The position numbers and the translations under genes are program-made. Shown here piece by piece: positions 17,422-24,704 of a stretch of 64,000 nt of DNA (positions are counted from its first letter, which is position 1; each line of letters opens with the position of its first letter). Under the pieces are notes generated by a model, which saw only the letters and a list, made by a program, of their open reading frames with translations, was not told the DNA's origin and did not search any database. This DNA is from Cognatitamlana sp035818475 (GTDB lineage: Bacteria; Bacteroidota; Bacteroidia; Flavobacteriales; Flavobacteriaceae), in contig NZ_JAYMGV010000001.1 in the NCBI RefSeq assembly GCF_035818475.1, forward strand, positions 2,666,001 through 2,730,000, given 5' to 3'.

Positions 17422-17427
17422 GAGCAA

Positions 17428-18141
17428 TTAGCTTTTATGAATAATAAAAATGGTAGGCCTTTTATGAAGGTCTACCTTATTCTTTTTCCATTGATGTGCG
17501 GTTTGAGTTTTAATAAATTCTGAAGGCAAAGTAATGTCACAGGCTACGCAAACGTTAGTGTTGTTCTCAAGAACGCCAGATAAATCCTCTAGCATTTTAT
17601 TATTCCTGTAAGGTGTCTCAATAAATATTTGAGATTGATTGCGCTCAAACGATAAACGTTCCAAGCGCTTAATTTCATTTTTGCGTTCACTTTTATCAAT
17701 AGGAAGGTAACCATTAAAAGCAAAGCTCTGCCCGTTCATACCGGAACTCATAATAGCCATTAATATAGAGGAGGGGCCAACAAGCGGTACAACTTTTATA
17801 TTTTTTTCATGGGCAATTTTCACAATATCGGCCCCAGGGTCGGCAACACCAGGGCAACCGGCTTCAGAGAGTAGGCCTACATTGGTGCCTTTTAAGCAAG
17901 GGGCCAGAAAATCAGGTAATTCATTTTCGTTTGTAAATTTATTTAGAACAAAAATATGCAATGAAGGCTGAGGTTTTTCAGGGCAAATTCGCTTTATAAA
18001 GCGCCTTGCTGTTTTTTCGTTCTCTACAATAAAGGTGTTGGTTGTCTCAATAGTTTGTTTTACTGAAATAGGTAAAACCTCTAAAGGGTTATTGTCTCCT
18101 AAAGTTGTGGGTATTAAAAACAGTTTACCTTGAGGTATCAT
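17428..18141 (-). CDS. RsmI-like SAM-dependent methyltransferase (tetrapyrrole methylase fold)
   Basis: 237 residues. The motif GLLSEAGCPGVADPG and the LVGPSSILMAIMSSGMNG block define the RsmI branch of the tetrapyrrole methylase superfamily, which 2'-O-methylates C1402 of 16S rRNA in E. coli. The protein is shorter than RsmI (about 286 residues), and the N-terminal KLFLIPTTLGD differs from the usual YVVATPIGNL pattern. It is probably the second, divergent RsmI-type protein found in Bacteroidota, with rRNA or another substrate not certain. Third gene of an operon with dnaA and the phosphatase (5-nt gap to the latter). Confidence 0.85.
   Translation of the reverse strand: MIPQGKLFLIPTTLGDNNPLEVLPISVKQTIETTNTFIVENEKTARRFIKRICPEKPQPSLHIFVLNKFTNENELPDFLAPCLKGTNVGLLSEAGCPGVADPGADIVKIAHEKNIKVVPLVGPSSILMAIMSSGMNGQSFAFNGYLPIDKSERKNEIKRLERLSFERNQSQIFIETPYRNNKMLEDLSGVLENNTNVCVACDITLPSEFIKTQTAHQWKKNKVDLHKRPTIFIIHKS
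17452..17487 (+). terminator. Terminator-like hairpin inside the 3' end of the RsmI-like gene
   Basis: GGTAGGCCTT pairs with AAGGTCTACC (one G-T wobble) around a 5-nt loop and is followed by TTATTCTTTTT. It lies 31 nt past the stop of the lysozyme-like gene but within the coding sequence of the convergent gene, so one stretch appears to serve both purposes. Confidence 0.55.
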
Positions 18142-18146
18142 GGGGT

Positions 18147-18599
18147 TTATTTAAGTGAGTCAGCAATTATGGAACAAGCTGCATCAAGCATATTATAAAC
18201 GTTTTCAAATCCATTATCGCCACCATAATAAGGGTCGGGAACATCGTAATCCTGGTCTGGGTAAACAACATTTAATATCATTTTAACCTTTGATACATCT
18301 TGATTGTTTCTTGCTAAAGTTGTGACATTGTTGTAATTTGATTCATCCATAACATAAATTAAATCAAACCGATCAAAATCAGAAACCTTAAATTGTCTTC
18401 CTTTTAAATTAGAGATATTTAATCCGTGTTTTTTAGCGACAGCTATAGAGCGTTTGTCAGGTGGATTTCCTACATGATAATTAGCTGTACCTGCGGAGTC
18501 AACAAAAAAAGAATCATCCGGAAGTTTTGATTTTAAAATACCTTCAGCTAATGGAGAACGACAAATATTTCCCAAACATACCATCAGAATTTTTGTCAT
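18147..18599 (-). CDS. Low molecular weight protein-tyrosine phosphatase
   Basis: 150 residues, the usual length. The P-loop is C8-LGNIC-R14-S (CX5RS) and the general acid lies in DVPDPYYGG. The family dephosphorylates protein tyrosine, or in a few bacteria phosphoarginine; the two cannot be told apart here. It lies between dnaA (14-nt gap) and the RsmI-like gene, an arrangement I recall from other flavobacteria. No polysaccharide export tyrosine kinase is nearby. Confidence 0.92.
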   Translation of the reverse strand: MTKILMVCLGNICRSPLAEGILKSKLPDDSFFVDSAGTANYHVGNPPDKRSIAVAKKHGLNISNLKGRQFKVSDFDRFDLIYVMDESNYNNVTTLARNNQDVSKVKMILNVVYPDQDYDVPDPYYGGDNGFENVYNMLDAACSIIADSLK

Positions 18600-18613
18600 G
18601 ATGCTAGTGGTTT

Positions 18614-20041
18614 TTATATAGAAAGTTTTTTAGTAATATCCTCAACATATTTTCTAAATTGTTTGTCTGTTGAAGATAGATTGTCTACAGTTTTGCAGGC
18701 ATGAAGCACAGTGGCGTGATCACGTTTTCCTATTTGAGATCCTATACTGGCAAGTGAAGCTTTTGTGAATTTTTTAGCAAAAAACATAGCTAACTGGCGT
18801 GCCTGAACAATATGGCGTTTTCTGGTTTTTGATTGTAGCGTATCAACATCCATTTGAAAATAGTCTGAAACTACTTTTTGAATGTAATCTATTGAAACTT
18901 CGCGTTTTGTGTTTTTTACAAATTTTTCAACAATGATTCTGGCTAGGTCAATGGTGATTTCTTTTTTATTGAAAGAAGATTGAGCAATTAAAGAAATGAT
19001 TGCGCCTTCTAACTCTCTAACATTAGTTTTAATGTTTTTAGCCACATATTCAATAATATCTTCAGGCATTTCAACACCATCACGATACAATTTGTTTTTT
19101 AGAATAGATACCCTGGTTTCAAAATCGGGGTTTTGCAATTCTGCTGATAGTCCCCATTTAAAACGAGATAATAAACGTTGTTCTATATCTTGCATATCAA
19201 CCGGAGCTTTATCACTGGTTAATATAACTTGTTTGCCACTTTGATGTAAATGATTAAAAATATGGAAGAATACATCTTGAGTACCGGCTTTGCCAGATAA
19301 GAATTGTACATCATCAATAATCAGGACATCTATAATTTGATAGAAATGAATAAAATCATTCCTGTTGTTTTTCTTTACGGCGTCAATATATTGTTGAGTG
19401 AATTTTTCTGCAGAAATATACAGAACTGTTTTTTCGGGATACTTATCTTTTATATCAACTCCAATAGCATGTGCTAAATGGGTTTTTCCAAGTCCAACGC
19501 CCCCAAAAATCAAAAGCGGGTTAAAAGAGGTGCCTCCTGGTTTTGCGGCAACAGCTAATCCTGCACTACGTGCCAGTCGGTTTGAGTCTCCTTCCAGAAA
19601 ATTCTCAAAGCTATAATTTGGATTTAATTGAGATTCAATTTTCACATTTCTAATGCCTGGAATAACAAACGGATTTCTTAGTTCCGGACTTTTATTGTTG
19701 AAAGGAATATCAACATCCTGTGACTTTACAGCAGTTCTGTTAGAACTCGGAATTTTTTCTGTAAAAGGCTGTTTGTTGCCATACGTGTTTTCCATTTTTA
19801 TGATGTAAACAAGTTTGGCAGTTTCTCCTAATTCCTTTGTGAGTGATACTTTAAGAATCTTTACATAATGCTCTTCCAGCCATTCGTAAAAGAACTTACT
19901 TGGTACCTGAATGCTTAATGCGTTGTCAGAAAGTTTAACAGCAATAATGGGTTCAAACCAAGTTTTATACGCTTGCGGTTGAATGTTATCCTTTATGAAT
20001 TCTAGACAATTATTCCATACCGATTGCGCAGTTACACTCAT
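18614..20041 (-). CDS. dnaA: Chromosomal replication initiator protein DnaA
   Basis: 475 residues. Domain I at about 1-85, a short linker, AAA+ domain III with Walker A GGVGLGKT (180-187) and Walker B VLIIDDVQF, sensor and arginine-finger region (LLSRFKWG), and domain IV with the signature KRDHATVLHACKTV that contacts DnaA boxes. It opens the replication origin in its ATP form. It is the first gene of an operon with the phosphatase and RsmI-like genes. The upstream region holds an 8+8 bp inverted repeat, but no cluster of perfect DnaA boxes is visible, so the origin is not necessarily here. Confidence 0.98.
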   Translation of the reverse strand: MSVTAQSVWNNCLEFIKDNIQPQAYKTWFEPIIAVKLSDNALSIQVPSKFFYEWLEEHYVKILKVSLTKELGETAKLVYIIKMENTYGNKQPFTEKIPSSNRTAVKSQDVDIPFNNKSPELRNPFVIPGIRNVKIESQLNPNYSFENFLEGDSNRLARSAGLAVAAKPGGTSFNPLLIFGGVGLGKTHLAHAIGVDIKDKYPEKTVLYISAEKFTQQYIDAVKKNNRNDFIHFYQIIDVLIIDDVQFLSGKAGTQDVFFHIFNHLHQSGKQVILTSDKAPVDMQDIEQRLLSRFKWGLSAELQNPDFETRVSILKNKLYRDGVEMPEDIIEYVAKNIKTNVRELEGAIISLIAQSSFNKKEITIDLARIIVEKFVKNTKREVSIDYIQKVVSDYFQMDVDTLQSKTRKRHIVQARQLAMFFAKKFTKASLASIGSQIGKRDHATVLHACKTVDNLSSTDKQFRKYVEDITKKLSI

Positions 20042-20077
20042 TTTTAGATTATATAGGTTTTTAGTTAGTTAGAATAT

Positions 20078-20098
20078 ATACGAAAATGACTTTCGTAT
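20078..20098. promoter_or_regulatory. Inverted repeat in the dnaA upstream region
   Basis: ATACGAAA at 20078-20085 and TTTCGTAT at 20091-20098, separated by 5 bp, form a perfect 8-bp-arm inverted repeat 37-57 nt upstream of the dnaA ATG. On the dnaA side it would overlap the mRNA leader or core promoter. Candidate operator or 5' hairpin. The rest of the 188-nt region holds only a near-match to the TAnnTTTG box (CATATTTG on the minus strand). Confidence 0.4.
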
Positions 20099-20229
20099 CC
20101 CCTCTTAATATCGAGGCAAATATGTGAACAAAAATCTTAAAAAAAAAATGAATTACTATTGAATTTTTAGATTTTTTTTCTCATGTTTAACCTCTAGCCG
20201 AAACTACAAAAAAATATTCAATAATTCTC

Positions 20230-20628
20230 ATGAAAATCGATGAAATACAAATAAGAGTGAGATATGGGGAAACTGACCAGATGGGAGTAGTGTATCATGG
20301 CAACTACCCGTTATACCTTGAAATGGGACGTATTGAATGGCTCAGGAAACTAGGAATATCGTATAAAAAAATGGAAGATAACGGAGTGATGTTACCTGTA
20401 ATTTCATTGAGTTTAAACTATAAAAAATCAGCAGGTTATGATGATGTAATTAATGTAAAAACTCAACTAAAGAAAAGACCCTCAGCAAAAATTGAATTTG
20501 ACTATGAAATAACCAATGAAAAAGGAGAGGTTTTAACCACTGCTAATACGGTTTTAGTTTTTGTGGATATGAAAACAAATAAACCAACAAGACCTCCTCA
20601 ATATATCCTAGATGCTATTGATAGCTAA
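20230..20628 (+). CDS. Acyl-CoA thioesterase, YbgC/FadM (hot-dog) family
   Basis: 132 residues with the single hot-dog fold. RVRYGETDQMGVVYHGNYPLYLE holds the conserved catalytic-region Asp (TDQMG) and the HGNY segment (quoted in parts: GETDQMGVVYHGNY). The family hydrolyses short or long acyl-CoA esters; YbgC members associate with the Tol-Pal system, but no tol gene is adjacent. Divergent from dnaA and convergent with the YigZ gene (3-nt gap). The substrate cannot be predicted. Confidence 0.92.
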   Translation: MKIDEIQIRVRYGETDQMGVVYHGNYPLYLEMGRIEWLRKLGISYKKMEDNGVMLPVISLSLNYKKSAGYDDVINVKTQLKKRPSAKIEFDYEITNEKGEVLTTANTVLVFVDMKTNKPTRPPQYILDAIDS

Positions 20629-20631
20629 ATT

Positions 20632-21240
20632 TTAGATTGATTTTATGTTTATTTTATATAAGCTATTAAAGATTTCAAAAATAGATTGTGCTTCTTTTTT
20701 TCTTACGGAAATTGTAATTTGACAATCCATTTCTAATGCCTGATTAATAATAATAAGTTGCTTTTCTTTAATAACTCGCATAACCCTATTCATATTTTGA
20801 TAATCAAAGGAGAGTAGGTAGTTTACGTTAATTGTTTTTTCAATAATATAAGATGATTCTAACGCCATTTGAGCGGCTGTTCTGTAAGCATTTATCAGGC
20901 CGCCTACTCCAAGTTTAACACCGCCAAAATACCTAACAACTACTATTAGGATGTTGGTGAGTTCAAAAGATTGTATTTGCCCATAAATAGGCATTCCTGC
21001 TGAATTACTTGGTTCTCCGTCGTCATTGACTCTAAAGGAGATGGATTCTGTTCCTAATTGATAGGCGTAGCACCAATGTCTTGCAGCATGGTGCTTCTTT
21101 TTTAGAGATTCCAGATGGGCTTTAACATCATCTTGTGTTAATACAGAAAATGCATAGCCAAAAAATTTACTGTTCTTGTCTTTAAATAATACAGGCTCTG
21201 GAGACGCTTCTATAGTTTTATATGTATCCTTATTGATCAA
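20632..21240 (-). CDS. YigZ/IMPACT family protein
   Basis: 202 residues. The UPF0029 N-terminal domain has KKHHAARHWCYAYQLG and RVNDDGEPSNSAGMPIYGQI, a family hallmark, followed by YFGGVKLGVGGLINAYR and a ferredoxin-like C-terminal domain. It is a putative translation-related regulator related to eukaryotic IMPACT. The only plausible start is TTG (21240), 6 nt after the HAD stop codon and in the same frame. Last gene of the LEA2-ribD-HAD-yigZ operon. Confidence 0.9.
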   Translation of the reverse strand: MINKDTYKTIEASPEPVLFKDKNSKFFGYAFSVLTQDDVKAHLESLKKKHHAARHWCYAYQLGTESISFRVNDDGEPSNSAGMPIYGQIQSFELTNILIVVVRYFGGVKLGVGGLINAYRTAAQMALESSYIIEKTINVNYLLSFDYQNMNRVMRVIKEKQLIIINQALEMDCQITISVRKKEAQSIFEIFNSLYKINIKSI

Positions 21241-21246
21241 ATGAGC

Positions 21247-21858
21247 TTAAAATAAATGTGATTTGACCTTAAAAAGGTTGATAATATCTTCGGTGTCTGG
21301 ATGAATATGCCAGGTGTTGATATTTAAGGAGTTTGCACTTTTAATATTATCCTGATTATCATCAATAAACAAGCACTCGTTGGCAATGAGTTTATTGGTA
21401 TTTAGTACAAACTCAAAAATGTTATAATTAGGCTTTATTAAATTTATTTCATGAGATAAGTAAAATTTATCAAAACATGATTTAAATGTTTTATAAAATG
21501 GAACTTGTTGTTTGATCCAATCTATATGAAGCTCATTGGTATTGCTGAGCAGGATAAGTTTAAATTTTCCGGTTGTTTTTAATTCTTGCAGGAATTTCAG
21601 GCGATATTCGGGAAAATCTTTTAGCATGTAATTCCAGATATCGATGAGTTGATCTTTAGAAAATTCAGGAAAATTACTCAAGTAGAATTCAAGGAATTCA
21701 TCCGTAGATATTAGTCCTTGCTCATAGAAGCTATTGTAGGCCTGCATTTCTTCAGAAAAAGAGTCAATATTGAAAGCTTCTAAAGCATGTTGATGCGCAC
21801 CTTTAATGTCAAGGTTTATAAATACATTTCCAAAATCAAAAATGATGGTTTTAATCAT
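21247..21858 (-). CDS. HAD superfamily hydrolase (YihX/epoxide-hydrolase-N-like)
   Basis: 203 residues. Motif I is IIFDFGNVFINLD, motif II is LLSNTNELH, and the C-terminal block FIDDNQDNIKSANSLNINTW contains the acidic motif IV residues. The DFGNV form of motif I is typical of the YihX-like sugar-phosphate or flavin-nucleotide phosphatase branch. Overlapping ribD by 8 nt suggests a link to riboflavin synthesis, where a HAD phosphatase must dephosphorylate the RibD product; this is inference, since generic HAD enzymes often sit in such operons. Confidence 0.88.
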   Translation of the reverse strand: MIKTIIFDFGNVFINLDIKGAHQHALEAFNIDSFSEEMQAYNSFYEQGLISTDEFLEFYLSNFPEFSKDQLIDIWNYMLKDFPEYRLKFLQELKTTGKFKLILLSNTNELHIDWIKQQVPFYKTFKSCFDKFYLSHEINLIKPNYNIFEFVLNTNKLIANECLFIDDNQDNIKSANSLNINTWHIHPDTEDIINLFKVKSHLF

Positions 21859-22855
21859 TTGAATAGATTTTAAGAGTGTCAGTGACGATTTTTTGTTCAG
21901 AGGTTAGTGTTCCGGAAAATACAGGAGCTTTGATTCCGGATTTAAATACAGACTGCCCTGTAAAAACCCGGGCTTCATCCCACAGGTTTTCATCAATAAA
22001 AGTTTGAAGTGTTCTTGTGCCTCCTTCAATGATGACTGAATTTATATCATTGTTAAATAAAATACTACAGATTTGTTGAGCTATACTTTTTGAAAAATCA
22101 ATGTCTTTGTTGGTAATTGAGATTGTTTTGGAATCGCGATTAAAAATATTGAAGGATTGAGATAACTTGTTCTCTTTATCAATCACTATCCTAACAGGGT
22201 TTTCTCCTGTCCAGTGTCTTGATGTCAAACTGGGATTGTCTTCTAAAACGGTATTTGTACCTACCAAAATGGCTTGTTCTTCGGTACGCCATTTATGTGT
22301 TAATTGCCTTGAAAACCTATTGGTTATCCAAACGGGTTTTTGCTCATCCTTAGCTTTTGGGGCAATAAATCCATTAAAAGTTTGTGCCCATTTTAAAATA
22401 ACATACGGGCGCTTTTTATTATGAAATGTAAAAAAGCGTTTATGATGTTTTTTGCATTCATCTTCTAGAATGCCAACGGTAACATGACAACCAGAGTCTT
22501 TAAGCTTCTTTATGCCTTTGCCAGAAACTTGTATATTATCATCAATGCAACCTATAACTACATTTGGAATTTTATGAAGACTAATTAAATCACTACATGG
22601 AGGCGTTTTTCCAAAATGAGAACAAGGCTCTAATGTGACATAGATGGTAGATTCTTTTAAAAGATTTTTGTTTTTAACTGAGTTAATAGCATTGACTTCG
22701 GCATGGTTTTTACCATACGCACTAGTAAATCCTTCCCCTATAATTTTATCTTGATAAACTATAACGCAACCAACCATAGGGTTGGGCCTGGTAGAGCCTA
22801 AACCGTTCTTAGCTATTTCTAGACAACGTTTTATGTAAAAGGAATGTTGGTGCAA
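21851..22855 (-). CDS. ribD: Bifunctional riboflavin biosynthesis protein RibD
   Basis: 334 residues. N-terminal deaminase domain with zinc ligands in KNHAEVNAI and LEPCSHFGKTPPCSD; C-terminal reductase domain with VGTNTVLEDNPSLT and SVIIEGGTRTLQTF. It catalyses deamination then reduction of the GTP-derived pyrimidine on the way to riboflavin. The start is TTG at 22855 (next residues HQHSFYIKRCLEIAKNGLG), which fits the family N-terminus. It overlaps the HAD gene downstream and follows the LEA2 lipoprotein gene by 2 nt. The GTP cyclohydrolase II gene is not in the window. Confidence 0.95.
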   Translation of the reverse strand: MHQHSFYIKRCLEIAKNGLGSTRPNPMVGCVIVYQDKIIGEGFTSAYGKNHAEVNAINSVKNKNLLKESTIYVTLEPCSHFGKTPPCSDLISLHKIPNVVIGCIDDNIQVSGKGIKKLKDSGCHVTVGILEDECKKHHKRFFTFHNKKRPYVILKWAQTFNGFIAPKAKDEQKPVWITNRFSRQLTHKWRTEEQAILVGTNTVLEDNPSLTSRHWTGENPVRIVIDKENKLSQSFNIFNRDSKTISITNKDIDFSKSIAQQICSILFNNDINSVIIEGGTRTLQTFIDENLWDEARVFTGQSVFKSGIKAPVFSGTLTSEQKIVTDTLKIYSND

Positions 22856-22857
22856 TA

Positions 22858-23313
22858 CTAGATTTTAATTTTTATATTTTCTGTTTTGTCAATTTCATAA
22901 TCGTATGAGAACCCTAAAAACAGGTACTTGATGTCACCTTTATATTGGACTTTGACACTCTTACTAAATAAACTGCCTACTAAGCTTCCTATATTTTTAT
23001 TACTGAATAAGCTGTCTGTTGGGATTTTTGTCTTTAGAGGAATTGAAAATTCATTTTTTGCAGGAACATCGAAACTTTCAGTTGATATCTGGGCAACTTC
23101 GTTATCATTGATATAAACTTTAATCTCATCTGTTTTTAGTGTGCCACCAAGGTCGTTTGGATTCATAAAATAGGCATCAGCACCAAAAGTGATATATTTT
23201 GAATTGGATTCTAAAACTTTTATGTTTTCTAATCCCACAAATTGAGGCTTTTCGGTTACAGTGCAACTCCACATACTAAGGAGTAATGTTAATAAGATTA
23301 TAAACTTTTTCAT
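22858..23313 (-). CDS. LEA type 2 (WHy-like) lipoprotein
   Basis: 151 residues. Lipoprotein signal with lipobox LSMWSC, so lipid attachment at about C17. The rest resembles the LEA14/WHy beta sandwich: a repeat-like pattern of alternating hydrophobics with DAYFMNPNDLGGTLKTDEI, where an Asn-Pro-Asn motif after the first strand is typical. The family is linked to stress tolerance in plants and archaea, but the bacterial role is unknown. It leads the operon with ribD, an odd pairing with no clear functional reason. Confidence 0.8.
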   Translation of the reverse strand: MKKFIILLTLLLSMWSCTVTEKPQFVGLENIKVLESNSKYITFGADAYFMNPNDLGGTLKTDEIKVYINDNEVAQISTESFDVPAKNEFSIPLKTKIPTDSLFSNKNIGSLVGSLFSKSVKVQYKGDIKYLFLGFSYDYEIDKTENIKIKI

Positions 23314-23367
23314 AATATTTTTTTTTGATTTAATGTATCTTCACTAATTCAAAAACGCTATTTTAAA

Positions 23368-23859
23368 GTGAGTAAAGATACTATAGTTATTCGAGAAATT
23401 GAACCTCAGGATAATGCTCAATTGGAACAAGTAATCAGGGAGTGCTTTTATGAATTCAAAATTCCCTTGGAAGGTACGGCATATTCTGATTCAGAAACGC
23501 CAAGAATGTATGAGTCTTATCAAAATAATAACGATATTTATTATGTTATTGCACAGGGAGATGAAGTGCTTGGAGGAGGAGGCGTTAAACCACTGAAAGG
23601 TTTTGAAGAAACTATTTGTGAAATTCAAAAAATGTATTTCTCTCCTAAAGTAAGAGGAAAAGGTTACGGTAGAGCACTATTTGAAAAGTGTATGCAAGCA
23701 GCTAAAGATTTAGGGTATAAACAATGTTATTTGGAATCTGCTTCACAGCTTAAGGCTGCAATTCATATTTATGAAAGTTACAACTTTAAACATTTAGAAA
23801 ATGCTTTGGGACATACAGGCCATTATTCGTGCGGTGTATGGATGATAAAAGATTTATGA
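23368..23859 (+). CDS. GNAT family N-acetyltransferase
   Basis: 163 residues. Acetyl-CoA loop region KVRGKGYGRALFEKCM with the RGKGYG pyrophosphate-binding motif, and C-terminal YESYNFKHLE. The start is GTG. The substrate is unknown. Its last codons overlap the prmC start (ATGA), so it forms an operon with prmC and ligA. In the other GNAT gene of this window (14171) the coupling to an essential gene is the same, but the two proteins are not close relatives. Confidence 0.9.
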   Translation: MSKDTIVIREIEPQDNAQLEQVIRECFYEFKIPLEGTAYSDSETPRMYESYQNNNDIYYVIAQGDEVLGGGGVKPLKGFEETICEIQKMYFSPKVRGKGYGRALFEKCMQAAKDLGYKQCYLESASQLKAAIHIYESYNFKHLENALGHTGHYSCGVWMIKDL

Positions 23860-24704
23860 GACTAAAAGACATTCAAAATACATTTCATAAGGATTTAAAA
23901 ACAATTTATCCGATAGAAGAGATTGATAGTTTCTTCTATTTGTTAATAGCGTCTTTTTATAAGGTATCTAGGCTTCAATTGGCAATGAATGCTGAAGCAT
24001 CAGTAGAAAGTCCTCAATTGATTTTAAATGCTTTAGAACAATTGAAGCAACAAAAGCCAATTCAATATATTTTAGGGGAAACAGCGTTTTTTGGTTTAGC
24101 GTTTAAAGTTAACAAGCATGTTTTAATACCCAGACCGGAAACTGAAGAGTTGGTAGAATGGATTTTAAGTAGCGCAGACCCCGATAAACAAATTAATATT
24201 TTAGATGTGGGCACCGGAAGTGGTTGTATAGCAATAGCATTGGCTAAGCATTTGCCCAATGCTAAGGTTTATGCTCTTGATGTTAGTAAGGACGCTTTAA
24301 GTGTTGCAAAAGAAAATGCCAGCCTGCATGGTGTTAATGTAAAGTTTATAGAAGCGGATGTTTTGAATCTTGATCATATTGAACATTTAAAGTTTGATAT
24401 TATAGTATCTAACCCGCCATATGTCCGTGAACGGGAAAAACGATTTATGGCATCAAATGTTTTGGAAAACGAACCGCATTTGGCATTATTTGTAAAAGAT
24501 GATAATGCATTGTTGTTTTATGAGGCTATTGTGAAATTTGCTGTTACAGGCTTGGTTGAGCAAGGTGCTTTGTATTTTGAAATCAATGAGTACCTTGGAA
24601 AAGATATGATTTTATTATTAAAACAGAATACCTTTGATAAGGTAGAATTAAAACAGGATATCTTTAAAAAAGATAGAATGATAAAAGGAATAAAGCTAAA
24701 GTGA
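23856..24704 (+). CDS. prmC: Peptide chain release factor N5-glutamine methyltransferase PrmC (HemK)
   Basis: 282 residues. N-terminal helical domain at about 1-75, then a Rossmann methyltransferase domain with motif I DVGTGSGCIAIALA and the catalytic NPPY at 186-189. It methylates the GGQ glutamine of release factors RF1 and RF2. Start chosen at the ATG overlapping the preceding stop (ATGA); an in-frame GTG at 23829 would add 9 residues inside the GNAT gene. The stop overlaps the ligA ATG by one base. Confidence 0.95.
   Translation: MRLKDIQNTFHKDLKTIYPIEEIDSFFYLLIASFYKVSRLQLAMNAEASVESPQLILNALEQLKQQKPIQYILGETAFFGLAFKVNKHVLIPRPETEELVEWILSSADPDKQINILDVGTGSGCIAIALAKHLPNAKVYALDVSKDALSVAKENASLHGVNVKFIEADVLNLDHIEHLKFDIIVSNPPYVREREKRFMASNVLENEPHLALFVKDDNALLFYEAIVKFAVTGLVEQGALYFEINEYLGKDMILLLKQNTFDKVELKQDIFKKDRMIKGIKLK

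Noticed and set aside
20042..20229. Replication origin next to dnaA
   Set aside because: No cluster of DnaA boxes (TTATNCACA) is visible and in Bacteroidota the origin is not always beside dnaA. GC-skew could not be computed here.
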